From positions 1-13,328 of the forward strand of contig JAHBMJ010003082.1 of the NCBI GenBank assembly GCA_018398765.1: DNA of 13,328 bases, given 5' to 3'. The translations under genes were made by a program, and so were the position numbers. The notes beneath the pieces were generated by a model. It was not told the DNA's origin, searched no databases, and was given only the letters and a program-made list of their open reading frames with translations. Numbering within the stretch: position 1 is the first letter of the stretch; every line of letters begins with the position of its first letter. The stretch comes from Chromera velia. Taxonomy: Eukaryota > Sar > Chromeraceae. Shown here one piece after another: positions 6,921 to 13,328 of this stretch.

Positions 6921-8119
6921 CAGAACAACATGTGGCCAGTCCAAGCGCTAGCTGGCGGCCCTAAAAGGGGTGATTCCGAATCCTGACAAGGTGTCTGTGC
7001 CATGCAAACACTTTGCAGCAGATCATTCCAGAGTTGATGATCGATAATCATTCATCGCGCTGCTGTTGCTGCACGACTCCGCAGTCTATGGTTCCATTGG
7101 ATCATATGTACGCCCGTGGGGATCCGTCTGTTGACTCACTGTGAGAGCACCTCGCATTCGCAGTGCCCCAATGCGCTACCCCGAGATTGATTCCAGCCCC
7201 CCTTCCCGAACCCTCGAATCCAACGCATACACTCATATTCCACCACTGACCCTGTCAGATCGTGTCCAGCATTTTCGATCTGTCCGTGCTAACGGCTCGA
7301 TGGTTTTAACATTAGATTGCAAAGTTACCCACTAAGAAAATTTGCTTCCCAAAGCAAAAGAATGGAGAGATGAGTGGCCTTCCTTGCAAACACCGTAGAA
7401 GCACGCCCCTCCAGATGCCCCAGCCACCCTCCCTCCACCCCCTAACGGCCGAGCTCTTGGAGGCACTCTGTGCCCCCTGCCCTGCCCTTCCCTCATGCAT
7501 GATGCAAGATTTAATCAAGCTTGGCATTCACCTCCACGCACAAGCACGGTCCCTTCAGTTGTCTTTTAAATTTACCGATCAAGTCCCTCCCTCTGTCCCC
7601 TCCCTAAGTCTTTCCCTCTACCGCTGCAAATATTTGTGCATGCATTTGTCTTCTGACCCCACCCCACAGACTGCATGAGAGAAATGATTAGAGACGACAG
7701 GAAAGAGACACAAGTTCCGCCCACCATTCGATTCGATTTAAGATTAAGGATTGATGCACAAGAAAGCAAAAAAGATTCAGAAAATGTCTTTCCCCGATTT
7801 TGCCCCGTGTCGAATCGCAACGTCGTAATGCTTCGAGAACGGCCCTGCAAGGATACATGTTCAAGACCATGCAGTGAACAAGACCTTTGAAGCAGGGCAA
7901 ACAAAAGGAAAACAGACAGAGATGAGAAGAGAGCAAAGAGTTCTGGAGAAAACCCTCGTGACGAACTAGCTCAAAAAGGGGGGCCGGGGAGTGTCTCTCT
8001 GTGTTTCTCTCAATCCCTATCGATTCACACAGGAGCGTCTGCATGAGGAAAGCGATCGAGAAATCAGCTCATGGACCACAGCAAATATACGGCTAGGCAC
8101 AGACACGTACAAACAAGCA
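6921..8119. other. Gene-poor stretch
   Basis: Open frames are short, overlap on both strands and do not resemble proteins. No repeats of note before the CA tract at 8120. I see nothing to annotate. Confidence 0.4.
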
Positions 8120-8187
8120 ACACACATACACACATACACACATGCACACACACATACACACACACACACACACACACGCACACACAA
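8120..8187. repeat. (CA)n microsatellite with TACA/TGCA interruptions
   Basis: CA units interrupted by CATACA, then a pure CA run ending near 8186. Confidence 0.95.
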
Positions 8188-9052
8188 GCGGATGGGGAAA
8201 AAAAAAGGAGATTTTGAGCAGGAAATGTGCCAGTGAAGAGAATCGTCAGCAGAGCTCAGAAGTGCACCTCCTTTGGATGTTAGAGTTGTAGAGGCACCCC
8301 GTCTTGCACATGAAATCATGAGCTACAGAAGAATAAAGGCAGGCTTTCACACCAACAGATGAGACAGACCTTCAACTCGATGAAATGTTCGTGGCTTCAG
8401 TTCCAACTGGGAGCTATAGTGCTGCAAGGAAAATCCCGCGGAAGACAGAGAGACACGTCATGTGAATACAAAACAATCAATCCTTCGATATCCAAAACTA
8501 AGTCAACCAGGATATCGTCGGTCTGCACATGTGCACTTCCTCCATCCTCTCACAAACACCCCCAACCATCGCCACTTTCCAAAACAAAACAGAATCCCAG
8601 GGACATAAACTTCCTTTCTTCGGCAAATGTGTCTAAACGACTCTCCGTCCATATCTGCACGTTGAGGCCTTGCTTTTTCCTGAGATTATTCTCTTTTGCT
8701 TTCTGTACTTGCGTCTCTGCCTCCACTACTTTGCATACTTCGTCCACGATTCACGACAGGCTGCTCTTTTTCTCTTCGCGATGCGCCATCACAGATTCCC
8801 TTCTTATCTGCTCTCTGGTTCCCGCCCCCCGATTTCCCTGAAATGTCGGAGATACAAACTAATTGCTCTTTCTTGGCAGGTCCACAGAGAAAGATGATTT
8901 TCCCCTTTCTCTCCCAGCTCGATCGTATGAATCAATTTGACAGTTATCTGCCTACTTTCCTCACCGCACATCTGCTGTAAATTTCTGACCAGTCAGTCAA
9001 ACAGGGGATGGATAGATCGATTCCGACTCAGTTTATCTGTTCTCCTTGCAGA
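8188..9052. other. Gene-poor stretch, pyrimidine-rich
   Basis: No recognisable gene. A possible acceptor CTTGGCAG at about 8880 opens a short frame (MIFPFLSQLDRMNQFDSYLP, stop near 8980), but there is nothing further to support it. Confidence 0.35.
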
Positions 9053-9241
9053 AAAACTGTTTATCATGGCGCTGCCCTGACCTCATTCCAGTTCGATGCC
9101 GTGGCTCTGGTGGCGTCTGCGTACTCCACGACTCCCTTTACGCGCTTGAATGCGGCCTGGCCCGGCCTCTGCAGAAAGGGGGTTTGGAAGTGCCTGACAG
9201 ATGACTCGAGAAGAAGTTTGATGCAGCTATTAGCAAGTTGA
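9053..9241 (+). CDS. Possible terminal exon of an unknown gene
   Basis: After CTCCTTGCAG an open frame reads KTVYHGAALTSFQFDAVALV, then ASAYSTTPFTRLNAAWPGLC and WKCLTDDSRRSLMQLLAS, and stops at TGA 9239–9241. Codon third positions are clearly richer in G and C than the surrounding DNA, as in the EF-hand exons. I do not recognise the protein and no matching upstream exon was found. It could be chance. Confidence 0.25.
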   Translation, partial: KTVYHGAALTSFQFDAVALVASAYSTTPFTRLNAAWPGLCRKGVWKCLTDDSRRSLMQLLAS

Positions 9242-9316
9242 GAAAGTCACAAAGCCTCTTGGGAAGTCTTCCAAAATCTGTTTTTGTCTTCCCGCGACCC
9301 CTTTCTCTCTCCTTTC

Positions 9317-9348
9317 TACACATACACACACACACACACACTCACACA

Positions 9349-9383
<35 letters not shown>

Positions 9384-9398
9384 TCACACACACACTCA

Positions 9399-9458
<60 letters not shown>
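9317..9458. repeat. Compound microsatellite (CA)n(GA)n
   Basis: About 110 bases of CA with a few CTCA interruptions pass directly into about 14 GA units. Same order and strand as the tract at 1052–1122. Confidence 0.95.
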
Positions 9459-9642
9459 CGGTCCCGTCCCTACTTTTCAGCTCGTCACATCCATCGATCG
9501 AGTCTCGACGTGAATTTTTCTCCTTGTTTAGCCATTGACCAATGGCTTCTATTGTAGATAGTTCTGGTGCCTCTGCCGCTCTGTGCCCGACAGAATAAGA
9601 ATTTCATCATGTCTGCTGTTCCCCGAATTAAAGAGATTGGCC

Positions 9643-9662
9643 AACTGACTGACTGACTGACC
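9643..9662. repeat. Short (ACTG)n array
   Basis: Four to five ACTG/GACT units. Similar short arrays occur at 10164–10180 (CAGT) and 11845–11858 (ACTG). Confidence 0.85.
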
Positions 9663-10162
9663 TGTCCCATCAGTGGAAGGTTCCCTTGCGAGGGCTTCAC
9701 TGCCGTCTTCTCCATCCCCCCTGCCGCCGCGTCTCGCCCCTTCTCAAACACAGAGACTGTGTGTAACACCGGATTGTGGATAATCTGCCTGTTTTGCCTC
9801 CCCAAACTGCAATGATGCAGCACAGAGCTCAATGAGTCAAGTCGGACACCCGAAACAAAGATGGAAACGCTTCCCGCAAAAAAACAAAGGAAAGAAAAAA
9901 GAAAACAGAAAAAGAAGAAAATGCGCCAGCAACGTCAGTGCTGCGACGTAAAAGCTCAGACGCGAAGGTCTGAATCTGCAAAAAGGTCTTTCTTTCAAGT
10001 CTCTCTCTTCCTTGTCTTGACCCAAAATGACCGGACAAATGCACCACAGGCTTTTGCTCTCAATCAAAAGTGCATGCATACATTCAATACTCCCCCAAAA
10101 CTAACCTAGGTTTCCACCCCAAAGTCTTTGCGTATGGAAAATCCGAGCGAAGCGGAATTCCT
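9663..10162. other. Stretch without a recognised gene
   Basis: Includes an A-rich purine block at about 9877–9921. Open frames on both strands follow base bias and look non-coding. Confidence 0.4.
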
Positions 10163-10465
10163 GCAGTCAGTCAGTCAGTGAGTCAGCCAGTGCGGCAGGC
10201 AGGCAGACAGGCAGACAGGCAGGCAAGCAGGCAGACAGGCAGGAAAACAGGCAGACAGGCAGGCGGGCAGACAGGCAGGCAGACAGACAGGCAGGCAAGC
10301 AGGCAGACAGACAGGCAGGCAGGCAAGCAGGCAGACAGACAGGCAGGCACAGGCAGGCAGGCAGGCAAAGGCAGGCAGGCACAGGCAGGCAGGCAAAGGC
10401 AGGCAGGAAGGCAGGCAGGAAGGCAGGCAGGCAGGCAGGCCGACAGGCAGACAGGCAGACAGAAA
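10163..10465. repeat. Tetranucleotide minisatellite (CAGT)n then (GGCA/GACA)n with higher-order structure
   Basis: About 300 bases of 4-bp units. It starts with CAGT, then mixes GGCA and GACA with occasional AGCA, AAAA and a 2-base slip (GGCACAGG, GGCAAAGG). Larger blocks recur, for example GGCAAGCAGGCAGACAG three times. The unit length keeps several frames open on both strands, which creates false Gln/Ala/Gly/Arg and Cys/Leu/Pro/Ala ORFs. Confidence 0.95.
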
Positions 10466-10466
10466 G

Positions 10467-10898
10467 TCAAGAGAGAAGCCAAGAAATCTCTTGCCTTATC
10501 AGCGGCCTTCTGCCAATTGACACATGCGAGGATGGGTCTTTTTTTTGCGTGGCAAGTAGATGGACTTGAGGTTCTGGTTCTGTTTTTGAAAGGGATGGGG
10601 GAAAGATCTGCCAAGAGAGAATGAGGCTGCGGAGGGAGACCTCCCCCTGCCTCGAAACGAAAGCCAAAAGGCATGCATCAGGTGAGAAAAGGAGCCAGAG
10701 ATTCAATCCAACAGTCGACAACCGACCTGCCACAGCCCTCCACCTCTCCTTCTCCCCGTCCCTGTCTGCCCCCGGCGGTGCTCGTTCCATTCTCGTCAAC
10801 GTCCTGCTAACTCTTTCTGCCGCCTCTTCCTCCAAATCAGACACAGGACTCGCACGCGCCCCCCCCTGGAGGGTCCCTGTTGCCAGTCGTGCCCCCAC
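10467..10898 (-). CDS. Weak candidate minus-strand exon
   Basis: Continuous minus frame of 143 codons containing VSDLEEEAAERVSRTLTRME and ADRDGEKERWRAVAGRLSTV, which has a plausible helical charge pattern and G-ending codons. No ATG at the start (first codon GTG), no clear splice partner and no family recognised. May simply reflect purine bias on that strand. Confidence 0.18.
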   Translation of the reverse strand: MGARLATGTLQGGARASPVSDLEEEAAERVSRTLTRMERAPPGADRDGEKERWRAVAGRLSTVGLNLWLLFSPDACLLAFVSRQGEVSLRSLILSWQIFPPSLSKTEPEPQVHLLATQKKDPSSHVSIGRRPLIRQEISWLLS

Positions 10899-11858
10899 AG
10901 AGGGACTTGGACGAAGCCTCAGAGTACCCGCATGTCGTGGTTTTTGGTCGAAACTGTAGATTCAAGACAGGGAGGGAGGGAGGGAACAATGAGAATGAAT
11001 CGATGGGTCATTCGTTTGCAGCAAAACAATTAAAGGTGTTTGGAAAAATTAGCAGACTGCTCAAAGAGGTGTACATCTTGATTTACTCCTTTTTCCTCCT
11101 CCCCCATTCTTCTGCTCCCCCTGCGTTCGCACTTTTGCATTACCCTGCCTGTCTTTTTTTCTGATTGCTTGCCAACTTGAACGCCTTCGTCCTTTTGTTC
11201 TCTTCTTTTTCTTCTCCCCCTCCTCCCCCCTTCTCCCTTTCTCTCTATTTCTGACTCTGTCTGTGTGCCTGTAATTCCTTGTTCTGCTTCTTTGTGTTAT
11301 CCCAGTGCAAAGAAACAAGCAGAGCTCCTCCCTCCTGCATGAATCTGCTGTCATGCATCCGTTTTGGATGTAATGAATTAATTACCTGACGTGATCCGTG
11401 TTCATTCTTCGACTTCGAGAAAGGTTGATCCCCACCGGCACCTCCCCTGCAGCATCGAAGAGACAGACACAAAATAAGAAAGCATTCCTCGTTGCTTTCA
11501 CAGCGTGTGGTAGAGGGAGAGAGAGACCCAATTGTCGAGCAAACACGACAAAAGTACTGATGATTCTCCTTTTCCTCATGAGCCTTTTTTCTTTTATGCA
11601 CACCTTTTTACAGACAAAGCAGACCAAGAGGTTTTCAGTGTTTTTTTGTTTTTAGTCACTCATGCCGAACATCCCACTGACCCGCATACGTCACCGAAGA
11701 AGAAGAATCCTGCACGCATTCACGGAACAGGAACAAGAGACATGCATGCATGTATATACGTGCATGCAAGTTCGTACTCAGACGCGGCCGGAGTTCACCT
11801 ATATATCTGCAAGGGAGCACTCCACTGGGCGCTCACAAGACCCAACTGACTGACTGAC
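10899..11858. other. Gene-poor, pyrimidine-rich stretch
   Basis: Contains a C/T block at about 11150–11250 and TGCATGCATGTATATACGTGCATGCA-like alternating sequence near 11741. No recognisable gene. Confidence 0.4.
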
Positions 11859-12423
11859 CCGTCGCTCCGGGCAGTAGGAGGCTTGGAGCCATTCCCTGAC
11901 TGGTTCGTATATCATCATCGTTCTGTCTCGAGGAAGGTCGATATTGCGAATTATGTCTTTGCTTGTGAATCCCCGAAAGGCACCCTGAGGATCTGAACCG
12001 CTATAGTAGCCATCGGCCTGCAAGCAAACAAGGACGAACCATCGTCAAAGACGTTTTTCAACCTTAGTCAATGCACACTCAAATTTTGAATATCGATACA
12101 TCCGGGCAGTGGCGCATGCATTAACCGACTTTCCGTACTGGGACCCTCACAACCTCCTTCGCTCTTGAAGTGGGACGGTCCGGAAGTGCAACAACAGAGG
12201 GGAAGGCATGGTGGGCTCTCCGGCATTTGACGGACGCCGAGCCCCCACCAAAGCTCTTCGAAGGCTGGCTTGCCGGACGCATCCGCGGTCTTGACGTCAA
12301 TCGATTCAGACTGATCAATCGATATGGCTGCCTTGTTAGCTGTCGGAAGGTCTCACAGCTATGCAGGCTGAAGGGTTCGGATGATCTGGGTTGACGTGCC
12401 TGTCTACCATCATCGGAGACCAT
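11859..12423 (-). CDS. Candidate minus-strand gene fragment, unknown protein
   Basis: Three minus-strand pieces fit in phase. 12423–12408 begins ATG (MVSDD, then one base), donor GTAGAC. 12339–12236 follows CGACAG: NKAAISIDQSESIDVKTADA, SGKPAFEELWWGLG, with weak donor GTCCGT. 12017–11859 follows a strong TTGCTTGCAG: ADGYYSGSDPQGAFRGFTSK, DIIRNIDLPRDRTMMIYEPV, REWLQASYCPERR, then GTCAGT. The last piece is the best supported. No family recognised. The middle piece competes with a + strand frame at 12170–12394 (TTEGKAWWALRHLTD, PPPKLFEGWLAG) and with another minus frame. Downstream exons are not identified. Confidence 0.25.
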
Positions 12424-12461
12424 ACATGAACGGTGCATGATCAGACTACTTACCACTCTGC

Positions 12462-12640
12462 AAATTAAAAGGCTATATATACCGCATCAAATGTAATTTT
12501 TCGTTTTTGACCCCGGCGTACAAATTACAAATACAAATTATGCATTTTTAAACGCTATTTTTTTGGGCCCAAATTGTTCAATACAGACCAAAAACGGCAT
12601 GCCGGGGCCCAACTTCGCGCGGGATGCGCGCGCGCACCGC
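12462..12640. other. Palindrome-rich segment upstream of the transposase ORF
   Basis: Contains TTTGGGCCCAAA (about 12562–12573) and CGGCATGCCG (about 12596–12605), both perfect palindromes, an inverted pair TGTAATTT/AAATTACA (about 12491–12528), a GGGCCCAA direct repeat and alternating GCGC. TATATATA sits near 12473. It might hold the end of a transposon, but I cannot identify a terminal repeat pair. Confidence 0.4.
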
Positions 12641-12644
12641 GGAT

Positions 12645-12650
12645 TATAAA
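12645..12650 (+). promoter_or_regulatory. Possible TATA box for the transposase-like gene
   Basis: TATAAA about 310 bases before the ATG at 12962. The interval has pyrimidine-rich acceptor-like sites (CTTTCAG near 12842, GATAG|G at 12952–12953), so a 5' intron is possible. Motif only; not tested. Confidence 0.25.
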
Positions 12651-12961
12651 TCTGAGTGCTCGATTACAAAAGTTAGTCCGAGAGTACACTTCGGTTCATC
12701 CTTGAGTTGTGTTGTTTTAAAGTTTATGGGCAGTTCTGCTGCACAGACAAGCTTCATGATTATGTGCATAGGAACATCTTCCGTGTACGCACTGACTCTT
12801 TGGGTGTGAGAATTGACAGGAGCTTCTCCGCATTTTCTTTCAGGCTTATCAGCGTCCATCTCCTCAACTTGTCTCTTCAGTCGGTCTCTTCAGGTGATCC
12901 TTCTCATTTCTTCTCTCAGTATCAATCATTCTGCACTGTGTTTTTTTGGATAGGAGTCACG

Positions 12962-13328
12962 ATGACTGTGAGATCTGTTCTGTTCTGGGCGTTCCTGCTC
13001 GTTTTGGTGCTCCGGCTTGAGCAATTTGGTGTGGAGGCGGGCATTCATTCTTCGAATGAGATCCGCCGTCTCGCCGTTGCAAAGTGGATTGACGGCACCT
13101 CCATCCAGACGATTGCTGTGTTTTTGTGCCTGGGTGTGCAGAACATCCAGAACTGGGTGAAGAGGTGGAAGGATACAGGGTCTCCGGACCAGCTAAAGAG
13201 GGGACCGGCACCCAAAATTCCTCAGAGTGCACAGCTGAATGTTGTGCGTGAACTCGTTGAAGACAACCCGTGGTGGACCTTGTCGAGATACAACGCCACC
13301 TTGCAGCAGATGTTGGGGGTGCAGATGA
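12962..13328 (+). CDS. Tc1/mariner–IS630-like transposase N-terminal DNA-binding region, partial, with hydrophobic leader
   Basis: Open from ATG 12962 to the window end (122 codons). Residues 1–27 are leader-like: MTVRSVLFWAFLLVLVLRLE then QFGVEAG, with a strongly hydrophobic core. From residue 28 the protein matches the bipartite helix-turn-helix pattern of Tc1/mariner–IS630 transposases: EIRRLAVAKWIDGTSIQTIA, VFLCLGVQNIQNWVKRWKDT, a G-rich hinge (KRGPAPKIPQSAQ), then VVRELVEDNPWWTLSRYNAT and LQQMLGVQ. In that family the first half binds the terminal repeats, and a DDE/DDD catalytic domain follows, here beyond the window. The leader is not usual for a transposase, which acts in the nucleus. 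It may be an untranslated or misassigned start, or a fusion. Whether the element is active cannot be judged. Confidence 0.7.
   Translation, partial: MTVRSVLFWAFLLVLVLRLEQFGVEAGIHSSNEIRRLAVAKWIDGTSIQTIAVFLCLGVQNIQNWVKRWKDTGSPDQLKRGPAPKIPQSAQLNVVRELVEDNPWWTLSRYNATLQQMLGVQM

Noticed and set aside
6725-6990. Small hairpins and a T-loop-like GATTCCGAATCC, considered as tRNA
   Set aside because: No acceptor stem or cloverleaf could be drawn around them.
9238-9538. ORFs of His/Thr then Arg/Glu repeats
   Set aside because: Translated (CA)n(GA)n microsatellite.
10163-10465. Regular repeats considered as a CRISPR-like array
   Set aside because: Units are 4 bp without unique spacers; this is a eukaryotic microsatellite.
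10070-10624. 184-codon + strand ORF rich in Gln, Ala, Gly, Arg, and minus ORFs rich in Cys, Leu, Pro, Ala
   Set aside because: They are translations of the tetranucleotide array; all arise from repeat length and composition.
12170-12394. + strand ORF with KAWWALRHLTDAEPPPKLFEG
   Set aside because: Starts at a GTG, no acceptor or partner exon seen, and it competes with a minus-strand frame that fits a splice chain. Left open in the minus-strand entry.

Overview
The window is nuclear DNA from a eukaryote. It has a spliced, multi-exon gene with GT–AG introns, long gene-poor stretches full of di-, tetra- and pentanucleotide microsatellites, and two kinds of DNA transposon remnant. Acceptors usually read AG|G, and coding exons are GC-richer than the DNA around them. 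My best guess is a protist, perhaps a photosynthetic alveolate such as a chromerid or a dinoflagellate. That is inference from overall character, with no marker gene behind it.

Layout. (1) About 329–5189, + strand: one intron-rich gene for a calcium-binding EF-hand protein. Its core is a unit of two EF-hands repeated three times in tandem (exon pattern A|B|CA|B|CA|B|C-stop), giving six predicted loops. The 5' end lies before the window or in exons I cannot place. An acidic region (329–480), a possible small linking exon (768–837) and exon A1 (1163–1395) lead into the repeats. Intron 1 of each unit cuts the first calcium loop at the same base of the same Gly codon, and a G-quadruplex-type run of GGGT sits on that donor in all three units. 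Introns of units 1 and 3 are close copies, while unit 2 has different introns but almost the same exons. (2) 5190–5544: 3' flank. (3) 5545–5997: a 453-bp non-autonomous DNA transposon (MITE) with 28-bp terminal inverted repeats and a perfect 8-bp target duplication. (4) About 6006–6920: a strongly AT-rich non-coding stretch. (5) About 6920–11850: gene-poor DNA with (CA)n, (CA)n(GA)n and a 300-bp GGCA/GACA array, plus two weak exon candidates. (6) About 11859–12423, minus strand: a phase-consistent but unrecognised exon chain. (7) 12962–13328, + strand: the start of a Tc1/mariner–IS630-type transposase DNA-binding region, preceded in frame by a hydrophobic leader and running off the window.

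The most unusual content is the triplicated EF-hand gene with conserved sequence oddities at its splice sites (G4 motif on donors, microsatellite in acceptor tract, weakened donor in unit 2). The complete small transposon with its target duplication is the best defined mobile element.
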